From NCBI GenBank assembly GCA_903899795.1, contig CAIUKX010000275.1:1-12394 (forward strand): a DNA stretch of 12,394 nt. The letters are read 5' to 3'. Position 1 is the first letter of the stretch, and every line of letters starts with the position of its first letter. The position numbers and the translations under genes were made by a program. This document shows positions 1-7,102 of the stretch, piece after piece. The notes below the pieces were generated by a model. It was not told the origin of the DNA. It worked only from the letters and a program-made list of their open reading frames with translations, and did not search any database. This DNA comes from an uncultured Flavobacteriales bacterium (lineage in GTDB: Bacteria > Bacteroidota > Bacteroidia > Flavobacteriales_D > Crocinitomicaceae).

Positions 1-884
1 CTCAATGCTGCCTGGTTCAAGAGTCGGCAAACCAATTCGGTGTTCGTTCCATACGCTACGGTGACAATGATTTTGAAACGGGAGAGTTCTGAACCGTGGG
101 ACCAATTTTCGATGTGTTCCTGTGTCAATCGATTATTAGGGATGATCAGGACATTACCATCACGAGTTTCAATTTTTGTTGTTCGTACACTTATTTTGAC
201 GATTTTAGCAACAATTGGCTCAGTATTTCCACTGCTCATTTCAACAATATCGCCTATTCTCACATTTCCTTCGAATAGCAAAATGATCCCGGAGATCATA
301 TCTTTGAATACATCTTGTAATCCAAGTCCAACACCCACAAGTAGTGCTGCCGAACCGGTAAGCAGAATGGCGATTTCAATTTCAAGTGCTTTCAGGCATA
401 AAAAGAAAGCAAAAAGATAGATGATGTATTTTGCGATCTGGATATATACATATTCCGAACCTTGATAGACGCTATCGTTTTCTTTGATCTTTCTGGAGAT
501 GTATAGCTTGGTGACATTTAAAGCGATTTTTGCTCCGAAATAGAAAGCAATGATAACGAGGATGTGGTAAAAACTAAAGTTGAATTTTTTCTCCTCAATG
601 AATTTGTAATTCAAGAAATCACTGAAAGTGACATTCTCATTATTGAAATTGAAACTTAATACAGCAACATAGGTTGCCAGTGCATAAACTCCTTGTGTCA
701 GCAAACGCAACCAGGTTACTTTCTGTCCATCCACACGGATATTGGCCTGGCTTAATAGGCGCTTAACCAGTCTGTGGATGAATCTCCTTAGTATCGATGC
801 ACCAAAAACGATGATCGAAAGAAAGATAACGTTCCAAAGACAAACTTTATAAGGACCTAGATTAAAAAGAGTTTCACTCAACAT
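1..884 (-). CDS. MscS-family mechanosensitive ion channel (3' end cut by window edge)
   Basis: Partial gene: 294 codons read from ATG at 884 to the left edge with no stop. By family it is a small-conductance mechanosensitive channel of the inner membrane that opens on osmotic downshock. Hydrophobic segments lie around residues 15-30, 60-75, 110-125 and 160-190. The last is the pore-lining helix with the Gly/Ala-rich signature LLVGVGLGLQDVF (about 181-193). It is followed by the MscS beta domain: ...VRIGDIVE..., then ...TRDGNVLIIPNN (about residues 239-250), and a VAYGT motif near the end of the visible part, which opens the cytoplasmic vestibule domain. Hand translation of the whole stretch found no frameshift. 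It starts 9 bp after the dnaG stop, so it is probably the last known member of that operon. An N-terminal extension of several helices before the core makes it longer than E. coli MscS. Family assignment is secure; substrate or ion preference is unknown. Confidence 0.9.
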   Translation of the reverse strand, partial: MLSETLFNLGPYKVCLWNVIFLSIIVFGASILRRFIHRLVKRLLSQANIRVDGQKVTWLRLLTQGVYALATYVAVLSFNFNNENVTFSDFLNYKFIEEKKFNFSFYHILVIIAFYFGAKIALNVTKLYISRKIKENDSVYQGSEYVYIQIAKYIIYLFAFFLCLKALEIEIAILLTGSAALLVGVGLGLQDVFKDMISGIILLFEGNVRIGDIVEMSSGNTEPIVAKIVKISVRTTKIETRDGNVLIIPNNRLTQEHIENWSHGSELSRFKIIVTVAYGTNTELVCRLLNQAAL

Positions 885-893
885 ACATTGTTA

Positions 894-2888
894 TTAACGC
901 AAAATAATTCGACCTAATTTTTCTGATAATATCTGCTTTACCTTTTCTAAAGCCATTTGTTCGGATAGAAGTTCAATTAGTTTTTCACCGTCCATATCTT
1001 GATCGAGAATCTCCAATTCTTTTTGAATTTGCTTGATCCGCTGGTCCACTTTAAACGATTTGAAAGCATAAATGGAACTCATAATTGCTTGTTGCAATTT
1101 ATCCAGTTCTGTATTGGTTTCAATTTTATGCCGACTGAGCCAGAGAGGACTTAATTCATACTGTTCCGATTCAATTTCACTCACAAACTTCACAATTTCC
1201 TGGTCTTCGTGTTTTAAGAAAAAGCTGGCTTTGAATAAGGTCTTATCTGTTAATCCATCGACCATGATTTTATGCAAACGGTTGTACAGCGGATGATCAA
1301 ATGTGAGTTCATCTTTGTCTAATTCATGGCAAATCAATTCGATGACACTTGTTTCGACGGCTTGTTTTTGTCCATCCTCTGCTACATGTTCGGTTTCAAT
1401 CGCAAATGGGCCATATTGAATCATTTTTCGAATCAAATCACGTTCACACGGATCTTCAAAAAATGTTTCACTGGTTCTGGTTTGAGTTTGTGTCGAAGTA
1501 GTTTGTACACTAAATTCAGAAGTATCGAACGCTGAAGGAGGTTCCTGGAAATCCGGTTCTTGAATTTGTTTGGAAACCACACCTTTTCGAAGCTTATTCA
1601 ACTCATTCGTAACAATCGTTTCGTCCATTTCGAAGCGTGCAGCGATGTCTTTTGAATAAACACTTCGTGTAATTTGATCGGGAATCAGTGCAACCGAATG
1701 GATGATTTCGCGAATTAATTCCGCTTTTTTTATCGGATCACCCAGACTGTCTTTGAGGAGAATATCTGTTTTAAAGGAAACAAAATCTTGTGTGTGTTCT
1801 TTGATGTACGTTTCCAATTCGGAAGAACTTACACTTTTCGAGTAAGAATCCGGGTCTTCACCTTCAGGAAACAGAACGACTTTTACATTCATTCCTTCTT
1901 CCAGAATCAAATCGATTCCTCTGAACGAAGCCTTGATTCCTGGAGCATCCCCATCGTATAAGATTGTAATGGTCTGTGTGTATCTGCGGATCAGCTTAAT
2001 TTGTTCTTTCGTCAAAGACGTACCAGAAGAAGAAACCACGTTCTGAATTCCGGCCTGGTACATGCTGATCACATCTGTATAACCTTCACAAAGAAAACAA
2101 TTATCGTATTTTACAATATCACCTTTTGCAAAATGAAGTCCATAGAGAATTTCACTTTTGTTGTAAATAATACTTTCAGGAGAATTGAAGTATTTTGCAA
2201 TTTTCTTGTCAGTAATTAATGTTCTTCCACCGAATCCAAGTGTTCGCCCCGAAACACTGTGAATGGGAAACATTACTCTTCCGCGAAAAAAATCGAAATG
2301 ACGGTCATCTTTGGTTTTGACGAGTCCGACTTTCTCTAAATATTCTAATTTGTACCCTTTCGCTAAAGCAGCTTTTGTAAAATCGTCTCCTTTATTCAGG
2401 CAATATCCCAATTGGAATTTTTTGACAATGTCCATTCTAAATCCACGCTCTTCGAAGTAGGACAGGGCAATTGCTTTTCCTTCATCCGTTTCGTGCATGG
2501 AATTCATGAAGTATTCCTTCGCAAATTCATTGATGATGTGAAGACTTTCCCGTTCGGTAATTGCAGCGATTTCTTCTGCTGTTGCCGGCTCATCTTCCGG
2601 AATTTGAACGCCGTATTTATCAGCTAACCACCGTAAAGCTTCAGGATATGAAAAATGTTCTTTCTCCATTAAGAAAGTCACAACTGAACCACCTTTTCCA
2701 GTTGAAAAGCACTTGAAAATTTGTTTGGCAGGAGATACTACAAATGAAGGTGATTTCTCATCCGTGAAGGGACTCAATCCTTTTAGATTGGATCCTGCTC
2801 TTTTAAGATTCACAAATTCCCCGATTACTTCCTCGATACGGGAAGCCTGCATAATATCATCGATAATATGAGGAGGAATTTTCGCCAT
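894..2888 (-). CDS. dnaG: DNA primase DnaG
   Basis: Primase that lays RNA primers for the replication fork and works with DnaB helicase. The 664-residue length is usual for bacterial DnaG. Domain order: N-terminal zinc-ribbon-like domain (about 1-95), RNA polymerase core with FRGRVMFPI (201-209), TOPRIM catalytic centre with CEGYTD (Glu268) and YDGDAPG (Asp312, Asp314), then a C-terminal helicase-binding region (about 440-664). Oddity: the CHC2 zinc ligands are mostly gone. Where the family has C-P-F-H...C-x-x-C, this protein has S39-P-F-T42...C60-x-x-T63, so only one cysteine remains. The surrounding fold residues (EKSPSF, GKGG) are kept. From memory, flavobacterial DnaG proteins commonly show this change, so it is probably lineage-typical rather than damage. 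ATG follows the upstream lipoprotein's TAA with no gap, which implies translational coupling. Function is secure. Confidence 0.97.
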   Translation of the reverse strand: MAKIPPHIIDDIMQASRIEEVIGEFVNLKRAGSNLKGLSPFTDEKSPSFVVSPAKQIFKCFSTGKGGSVVTFLMEKEHFSYPEALRWLADKYGVQIPEDEPATAEEIAAITERESLHIINEFAKEYFMNSMHETDEGKAIALSYFEERGFRMDIVKKFQLGYCLNKGDDFTKAALAKGYKLEYLEKVGLVKTKDDRHFDFFRGRVMFPIHSVSGRTLGFGGRTLITDKKIAKYFNSPESIIYNKSEILYGLHFAKGDIVKYDNCFLCEGYTDVISMYQAGIQNVVSSSGTSLTKEQIKLIRRYTQTITILYDGDAPGIKASFRGIDLILEEGMNVKVVLFPEGEDPDSYSKSVSSSELETYIKEHTQDFVSFKTDILLKDSLGDPIKKAELIREIIHSVALIPDQITRSVYSKDIAARFEMDETIVTNELNKLRKGVVSKQIQEPDFQEPPSAFDTSEFSVQTTSTQTQTRTSETFFEDPCERDLIRKMIQYGPFAIETEHVAEDGQKQAVETSVIELICHELDKDELTFDHPLYNRLHKIMVDGLTDKTLFKASFFLKHEDQEIVKFVSEIESEQYELSPLWLSRHKIETNTELDKLQQAIMSSIYAFKSFKVDQRIKQIQKELEILDQDMDGEKLIELLSEQMALEKVKQILSEKLGRIILR

Positions 2889-3317
2889 TTACTTAAAGTT
2901 GGTCACTTTTACAGGAGTTTGGCTATAATCTTCTTCGCGAATCAATTTTCCTTGATCATTGTAAAACTTCCAAACTCCGATTTGATCACCGTGAAGAAAT
3001 TCGCCAACATAATTAATGGTTCCGTTGGGATGTTTTACGATCATGTGACCTTCCAACATTCCTTTTTCATAGAAAGAAACACACATTTCTTCACCTTTTT
3101 CAGACAAATACACCCATTTGCCATTTCTAACTTTCTTATTATCTTGAGCACCGGTCATTTTGACTTTTTTTCTTCCAGGATAATACTCGGTATAGATTCC
3201 GTTTTTGTATTCGATCAAATTTTCCGGAACGCCTTTTTTCTGTTCCTCAATTTTCTTTGGTTCGTTGTTACAAGCAGTTGCTATCAAAAGCAAACAAAAA
3301 ATTACTGTTAATTTCAT
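2889..3317 (-). CDS. Lipoprotein with YwqK/MORN-like repeats
   Basis: Small predicted outer-membrane or periplasmic lipoprotein of 142 residues. The N-terminus is a lipoprotein signal (basic start, hydrophobic residues 4-14) ending in the lipobox ATAC, with Cys16 as the lipidated residue. After a charged linker come about four repeats starting near residues 39, 65, 90 and 113, with the pattern N/G-G-x-W/Y-x-x-Y/F...G. This is the pattern of MORN-related, YwqK-type antitoxin-like repeats that fold into a beta meander, common in Bacteroidota lipoproteins. The biochemical role is unknown, and no toxin-like partner is visible. It sits 6 bp after the prenyl synthase gene and touches dnaG, so it is co-transcribed with both. 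Start chosen because only this ATG gives the full signal peptide. Confidence 0.8.
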   Translation of the reverse strand: MKLTVIFCLLLIATACNNEPKKIEEQKKGVPENLIEYKNGIYTEYYPGRKKVKMTGAQDNKKVRNGKWVYLSEKGEEMCVSFYEKGMLEGHMIVKHPNGTINYVGEFLHGDQIGVWKFYNDQGKLIREEDYSQTPVKVTNFK

Positions 3318-3323
3318 TGTGTT

Positions 3324-4295
3324 TTATTTTTCTCGTTGTGTGGTGTATTCTACCAATCCGATAATGGCTTCTTTGGCAGGAGAAGAAGGGATATCAATCA
3401 AACAAGCCAAAGCTTCTTCTTTCAATTCCATCATTCGTTTGTGGGCATATTCAATTCCTCCGTGCTGGACAACCAATTCGATGGCTCTTTTTACAAATTT
3501 TGTTTCTTCGTTGTGGTTCTTTACAATATTGATCAATTCCTTTCTAACCGGTTTTTCACAATTGTTTAATGCATAAATCAAGGGTAAAGTCATTTTTCGT
3601 TCCCGAATATCCAAACCGGTTGGTTTTCCAATATTTCCGGGCGTTCCATAATCAAAAATATCATCTTTGATTTGAAAAGCTAGTCCAACTAACTCCCCAA
3701 ATTTACGCATGTTGAGGGCCTGATCTTCCCGACCAACTGAAACAGCCGCAGATTCACAAACAGTTGCAAGCAAAGAAGCAGTTTTCTGACGAATAATGTC
3801 AAAATATACTTCTTCGGTGATGTCAAGTCTTCTCGCTTTTTCGATTTGTAATAATTCTCCCTCGCTCATTTCTCGCACTGCCCTTGCGACAATTTCAAGC
3901 GAACGAATGTTGTTTTTTTCAATAGAAAGTAAAAGAACTCTCGAAAGCATGAAATCCCCAACCAAAACAGCTATTTTATTTTTCCAAAGTGCGTTAAGTG
4001 AGAAAAAACCTCTTCTTTCATTTGCATCATCCACCACATCGTCGTGTACCAAAGATGCAGTGTGCAATAATTCGACCAAGGAAGCCGATTCATAGGTTTT
4101 GTCATTTACTTCTCCCAACATTTTAGCGGTAAGAAACAAAAACATAGGTCGCATTTGCTTGCCTTTTCTACGAATGATGTAATGTGTGATTTTATCCAGT
4201 AAGGGTACTTTAGACTTCATACTTTGGCGAAAGCGAACCTCAAATTCGTTCATTTCAGCCTCAATCGGAGCCATCATTTCCTTTACCTTCATCAT
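3324..4295 (-). CDS. Polyprenyl diphosphate synthase (trans, long chain; IspB-like)
   Basis: Head-to-tail prenyltransferase that adds isopentenyl diphosphate units to an allylic diphosphate. In this lineage it most likely makes the menaquinone side-chain precursor. The 323-residue length matches the family. Visible motifs: GKQMRP (45-50, diphosphate binding), first Asp-rich motif D85-D-V-V-D89, second Asp-rich motif D211-D-I-F-D215, and GKPTGLD (223-229) followed by TLPL. Small oddity: the usual REGK after the second motif reads RERK here (231-234). The bulky residues before the first Asp-rich motif (HTASLVHDD) suggest a long product, but chain length cannot be read reliably. It is the first gene of the run that continues into the lipoprotein, dnaG and MscS genes. 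Two adjacent ATGs (4295 and 4292) are both possible starts, with a promoter-like box only 5 bp upstream. Confidence 0.92.
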   Translation of the reverse strand: MMKVKEMMAPIEAEMNEFEVRFRQSMKSKVPLLDKITHYIIRRKGKQMRPMFLFLTAKMLGEVNDKTYESASLVELLHTASLVHDDVVDDANERRGFFSLNALWKNKIAVLVGDFMLSRVLLLSIEKNNIRSLEIVARAVREMSEGELLQIEKARRLDITEEVYFDIIRQKTASLLATVCESAAVSVGREDQALNMRKFGELVGLAFQIKDDIFDYGTPGNIGKPTGLDIRERKMTLPLIYALNNCEKPVRKELINIVKNHNEETKFVKRAIELVVQHGGIEYAHKRMMELKEEALACLIDIPSSPAKEAIIGLVEYTTQREK

Positions 4296-4300
4296 AGGTG

Positions 4301-4308
4301 CAAATATA
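4301..4308 (-). promoter_or_regulatory. Putative -7 box for prenyl synthase-dnaG operon
   Basis: On the minus strand the bases read TATATTTG, a perfect match to the Bacteroidota -7 consensus TAnnTTTG, 5 bp before the ATG. I see no clear TTTG -33 box at the right spacing. If used, transcription would start at or next to the start codon, giving a leaderless mRNA. Confidence 0.5.
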
Positions 4309-4385
4309 ACTCTTAGAATTTGTTGGTGAATATAAATGGTAGATTATTTATTAAACGGTTTCCATTGTACATATAGGACATGTAT

Positions 4386-4440
4386 TGTGGAGACAGTGCA
4401 TTGAACAGCGGAGACGTTACAATGTAACGTCTTTACACGG
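4386..4440. repeat. Palindromic intergenic repeat (REP/MITE-like), nested
   Basis: A perfect inverted repeat, AGACGTTAC and GTAACGTCT around an AAT loop, occupies 4412-4432. Just upstream, 4386-4399 starts with TGTGGAGACAG, which resembles the left arm of a related unit. The outer sequences TGTGGAGAC (4386-4394) and GTCTTTACA (4429-4437) are also near-complementary. There is no T-run on the minus strand, so it is a poor rho-independent terminator for rlmN. I infer two diverged copies of a dispersed palindromic element in the rlmN/prenyl-synthase gap. From memory, similar GAGAC...GTCTC palindromes are scattered through Bacteroidota and cyanobacterial genomes. Confidence 0.6.
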
Positions 4441-4441
4441 T

Positions 4442-5515
4442 TTATTTCATTTTTCGGTGCTCGTCGGTAATTGCCTTGTTTTTATTGGCCAACTGTCCGC
4501 AGGCTGCATCGATGTCTTTTCCTCTGCTGCGTCTGACATGGACAATCATGTTACGATCTTCCAAAAATTTCGCGAAGGCATTCACACGTTCTACAGTTGC
4601 TTGCTGGAAACCACCGTCGTCAATCGGATTGTATTCGATGATATTGATTTTACACGGGACACATTTGGCGAATTCAGCTAGTTCCTGTGCGTCCTCAAGG
4701 CGATCATTGAAATCCTTGAAAATGATGTATTCAAATGTGACTCTTGTACCTGTTTTGTCATAGAAATAACGCAAAGCATCCGCCAGCGTTTCGAGATCGT
4801 TGCTGTCGTTGATTTCCATGATTTGGCTGCGTTTTTTGTCATTTGCAGCATGAAGAGAAAGAGCCAGATTAAACTTCACCTGATCGTCTCCCAGTTTTTT
4901 GATCATTTTTGCAATTCCGGCTGTCGAAACTGTAATTCGGCGATGTGACATTCCCAAACCTTCTTCAGAAGTGAGTATTTCGCACGATCGAACTACATTT
5001 TTGTAATTCAACAGAGGTTCGCCCATTCCCATATAGACAATGTTGGTCAAAGGAGTTTGATACCGGTTTTCTGCCTGATTTTTCAAATAGACAACTTGAT
5101 CCACAATTTCACCAGCTGTCAGATTACGCATAAGTTTTAATTTACCTGTAGCGCAAAATGTACAGGAAAGACTGCAACCTACTTGTGAAGAAATACAAGC
5201 TGTAGTTCTTGATGTAGTTGGAATTAGTACACCTTCTACCACTTTACCTTCGCCGACTGAAAAAGCACATTTGATTGTTTTGTCTGAACTAATCTGCTGA
5301 TCATCGAGCGTAATTTTATCGATGAAAAAGGCAGTGTCCAATTTTTCCCGTAAAGCAAGTCCCAGGTTGGTCATGTCTTCAAAGGAGCCTGCATTTTTTT
5401 GCCAAAGCCATTCAAAAACTTGTTTCGCACGGAACTTTTTTTCACCCAATTGTTCAAGCTGAACAATAAGTTCTTCAAAAGAGAGATCGCGAATATTTTG
5501 TTTGCCTTTTGTCAT
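4442..5515 (-). CDS. rlmN: Dual-specificity rRNA/tRNA adenosine-C2 methyltransferase RlmN
   Basis: Radical-SAM enzyme that methylates C2 of A2503 in 23S rRNA and of A37 in some tRNAs, in the cytoplasm. The 357 residues match the family. The [4Fe-4S] motif is C114-x3-C118-x2-C121 (GCSLSCTFC). The two cysteines of the methyl-transfer mechanism are also present: Cys107 (TTACISSQ) and Cys339 (DIDAACGQL), corresponding by position to E. coli C118 and C355. SAM-binding GMGEPLLN is at 163-170. The N-terminal accessory domain (about 1-90) includes the FRAKQVFEWLW helix. The LSLHAAND signature (219-226) is typical of RlmN and its relative Cfr. The retained C-terminal features and the housekeeping context favour RlmN over Cfr. 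It is monocistronic or nearly so: 146 bp with a palindromic repeat separate it from the next minus-strand gene. Confidence 0.96.
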   Translation of the reverse strand: MTKGKQNIRDLSFEELIVQLEQLGEKKFRAKQVFEWLWQKNAGSFEDMTNLGLALREKLDTAFFIDKITLDDQQISSDKTIKCAFSVGEGKVVEGVLIPTTSRTTACISSQVGCSLSCTFCATGKLKLMRNLTAGEIVDQVVYLKNQAENRYQTPLTNIVYMGMGEPLLNYKNVVRSCEILTSEEGLGMSHRRITVSTAGIAKMIKKLGDDQVKFNLALSLHAANDKKRSQIMEINDSNDLETLADALRYFYDKTGTRVTFEYIIFKDFNDRLEDAQELAEFAKCVPCKINIIEYNPIDDGGFQQATVERVNAFAKFLEDRNMIVHVRRSRGKDIDAACGQLANKNKAITDEHRKMK

Positions 5516-5535
5516 GCGTGAATTGTAAGGAAATG

Positions 5536-5543
5536 CAAAGGTA
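5536..5543 (-). promoter_or_regulatory. Putative -7 box of rlmN promoter
   Basis: The minus strand reads TACCTTTG, matching TAnnTTTG exactly, 20 bp before the rlmN ATG, giving a leader of roughly 15 nt. No convincing -33 TTTG at standard distance. It lies in the 152-bp divergent gap shared with the SIMPL gene. Confidence 0.5.
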
Positions 5544-5596
5544 GGAAAATGAAGTGGGTTAGTGAAATCTTATTTTCCGGCAATTTTCTTTAGAGC

Positions 5597-5630
5597 TTTT
5601 GAACGTTATTCAAACTGAGATGTATATTAC
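5597..5630 (+). promoter_or_regulatory. Putative promoter of the SIMPL-domain gene
   Basis: TTTTG at 5597-5601 and TATATTAC at 5623-5630 are 21 bp apart, which fits Bacteroidota -33/-7 spacing, though the -7 box ends in AC instead of TG. A small inverted repeat, TTGAA-N5-TTCAA (5599-5613), overlaps the -33 region. The predicted leader is about 30 nt. Confidence 0.35.
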
Positions 5631-5667
5631 AATTATCAGTTAGTAATCTTTAATTAAAATTTAGATT

Positions 5668-6390
5668 ATGAAATTTACAAAAATCGTATTTGCAGTTTTT
5701 ATTTTGGGAATAACCTTTTTTACAGGTGCTCAAACAGTTCAGAATAATTCAGATCAACCGTTCATTGAAGTCACCGGAACAAAAGAATTGGAAATTGTGC
5801 CTGACGAAATCTATATTTGAATTGTGATCCGCGAGCGTATGGAAGATCGGGTAAAAATTACAATTGAAGAACAAGAAGTGAAATTGAAGGAATCCATTAC
5901 TGCTTTGGGAATCGATTTGACGAATTTGACGCTGTCAGATGCAAACGCTGATTACATGCGGATCAAATGGAAAACCAAAGATGTTATTCTTCAGAAAAAT
6001 TACACGTTAAAAGTTAAAGATGCGGCCACTGTCGGGAAAGTTTATCTAGAAATGGATAAGTTAAACATCAGAGATGCGTTCATTGAAAAAGTAACTCATT
6101 CTAAAATTGAAGCCTACAAGAAAGAAGTACGGATAGGTGCCATAAAGGATGCGAAAGATAAGGCAGATTATTTGTTGAATGCTATTGGTGAATCAACAGG
6201 AAAGCCTTTGGTTGTTGTCGATCAATTGAATGAGATTCAACCGAATCATTTTAGTCAATACGGTTATGCCAAGTTAGACGAAATCAGTTCTTATGATAAA
6301 AATTACGGAGGTTCAATGGGAACGGATGTTGTTCAATTCAGCAAGATTAAAATCAAAATGAATATTTATGTAAAATTTGGAATTAAATAA
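5668..6390 (+). pseudogene. SIMPL-domain (DUF541) secreted protein interrupted by in-frame TGA
   Basis: One frame of 240 sense codons runs from ATG 5668 to TAA 6388-6390, broken only by TGA at 5818-5820 (codon 51). Before the stop lie a signal peptide (residues 1-21, ending TGA-Q) and the start of a SIMPL/DUF541 domain, IEVTGTKELEIVPDEIYI. After it the domain continues without loss: IVIRERMEDR, then the AKDKADYLLNAIGESTGKPL stretch and a final beta strand, KIKMNIYVKF. SIMPL proteins are periplasmic or outer-membrane-associated and of poorly defined role. No frameshift is needed; one base change (for example TCA Ser to TGA) explains the break. A GTG at 5824 could restart translation, but the product would lack a signal peptide and the first strand. 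Alternatives are a sequencing error or stop-codon readthrough. A changed genetic code is ruled out because TGA ends rsgA in this window. Confidence 0.82.
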
Positions 6391-6411
6391 CACCTTTTGT
6401 AACCAATCTCA

Positions 6412-6445
6412 TTTTTGGCGTTATTGTAGTTAATCCTTATTATTC
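6412..6445 (+). promoter_or_regulatory. Weak promoter candidate for the 63-residue lipoprotein
   Basis: TTTTTG (ending 6417) and TATTATTC (6438-6445) are 20 bp apart, the expected Bacteroidota spacing, but the -7 box departs from TAnnTTTG at two positions. The leader would be very short. Confidence 0.25.
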
Positions 6446-6452
6446 TCCTGTT

Positions 6453-6644
6453 ATGAAAAATCGATTGATCTTCGTTTCTGTGACAATACTGTCCTTACTT
6501 ATTTTTACAAACTGTAGAACACCCAAAAATTCTAAACCAGCAAAACACAAATGTGATGCTTATTCATCTTTAGATGAAAAAAGATCGAATCAGATTTCAG
6601 AATCTCAGCGACTAACGACTAAAAATATCGATGTGGTAAAATAA
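6453..6644 (+). CDS. Small hypothetical lipoprotein
   Basis: A 63-residue predicted lipoprotein that I do not recognise. The N-terminus has Lys2/Arg4, a hydrophobic stretch (5-18) and a lipobox-like FTNC with Cys21 as the lipidation site. The mature part of about 43 residues is polar and basic at first (RTPKNSKPAKHK), then has a second Cys (34) in KCDAYSSL and a Ser/Gln/Lys-rich tail with no predicted fold. It lies between the broken SIMPL gene and the helical-repeat gene on the same strand, 62 and 77 bp away, and probably has its own transcript. The clear signal supports a real gene, although its size leaves some doubt. Confidence 0.65.
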   Translation: MKNRLIFVSVTILSLLIFTNCRTPKNSKPAKHKCDAYSSLDEKRSNQISESQRLTTKNIDVVK

Positions 6645-6668
6645 GTCAAACGAATAAGGTTGATATTC

Positions 6669-6709
6669 TTTTGTTTTCGTCACTCAATTTCTACATTTGT
6701 GGAAATTGA
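6669..6709 (+). promoter_or_regulatory. Promoter with overlapping 26-bp palindrome upstream of helical-repeat gene
   Basis: TTTTG (6669-6673) and TACATTTG (6692-6699) are 18 bp apart, and the -7 box matches TAnnTTTG perfectly. The -7 box lies in the centre of an inverted repeat with 8-bp perfect arms, TCAATTTC (6684-6691) and GAAATTGA (6702-6709). That is the geometry of an operator that would block polymerase. The leader to the ATG at 6722 would be about 16 nt. Confidence 0.55.
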
Positions 6710-6721
6710 AACAGAGAATCA

Positions 6722-7102
6722 ATGGCATCGACTAAAGTATACACACCTGAACAAATTATTCAATTTTCAAAAGCAATAAATGAAGATGCTGTAGCCTATG
6801 AATGGTTGAAGATGAATAAATGTCCTGAATTAGCAGCTGCTTGTTGCTTCATTCTTCACGATAGCCAAAAAGCATTGGATTGGTTGAAACGTTTTGATTT
6901 TAGAATTCTTTGGTCATTTTCGACTGCATTGGATGAAGAAGAAGCTTCGTTTCAATACCTCATGCAAAATCGTGGATTGGAATGGGCGGCAACGGTTTGT
7001 GTTTCTCATGGAAATACAGATGCCTTAAATTGGTTGCTAAAAAATCGATTAAATCATTTTGCGATTCTTGCCAAGGCATTGTACCAAATATTTGAAAGTT
7101 AA
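6722..7102 (+). CDS. Helical-repeat protein, probably truncated by an in-frame TAA
   Basis: A 126-residue cytoplasmic protein (no signal or membrane segment) of unknown function. It carries two or more degenerate repeats of about 50 residues: residues about 18-67 (EDAVAYEWLK...ALDWLKRFDF) and about 69-118 (EEEASFQYLM...ALNWLLKNRL). Each has a [A]-x2-[YFW]-L and an A-L-x-W-L core, suggesting an all-helical, ankyrin- or TPR-like solenoid. I recall related W-L repeat proteins in Bacteroidota but cannot name a family. The reading frame ends in TAA at 7100-7102. The same frame then runs on for 40 codons into a Gly-rich tail typical of full-length proteins, so the 126-residue product is probably a truncated form. 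The real start is the ATG at 6722, with a good promoter just upstream. Confidence 0.7.
   Translation: MASTKVYTPEQIIQFSKAINEDAVAYEWLKMNKCPELAAACCFILHDSQKALDWLKRFDFRILWSFSTALDEEEASFQYLMQNRGLEWAATVCVSHGNTDALNWLLKNRLNHFAILAKALYQIFES

Noticed and set aside
40..420. Plus-strand open frame of 126 codons at the left edge
   Set aside because: It lies antisense to the MscS channel, whose pore and beta-domain motifs are unambiguous.
2868..3311. Plus-strand open frame of 147 codons opposite the lipoprotein gene
   Set aside because: Phe/Ile-rich, antisense to a gene with a clear lipobox and repeats; no start signal.
4412..4432. Palindrome as an rlmN terminator
   Set aside because: The minus strand has no T-run after the stem; a dispersed repeat fits better.
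4442..5515. rlmN as a Cfr-type antibiotic-resistance methyltransferase
   Set aside because: Housekeeping context and RlmN-like N- and C-terminal features; no mobile element nearby.
5818..5820. TGA as selenocysteine or tryptophan
   Set aside because: TGA ends rsgA in this window, Trp is TGG throughout, no SECIS-like stem adjoins it, and the SIMPL family does not use Cys here.
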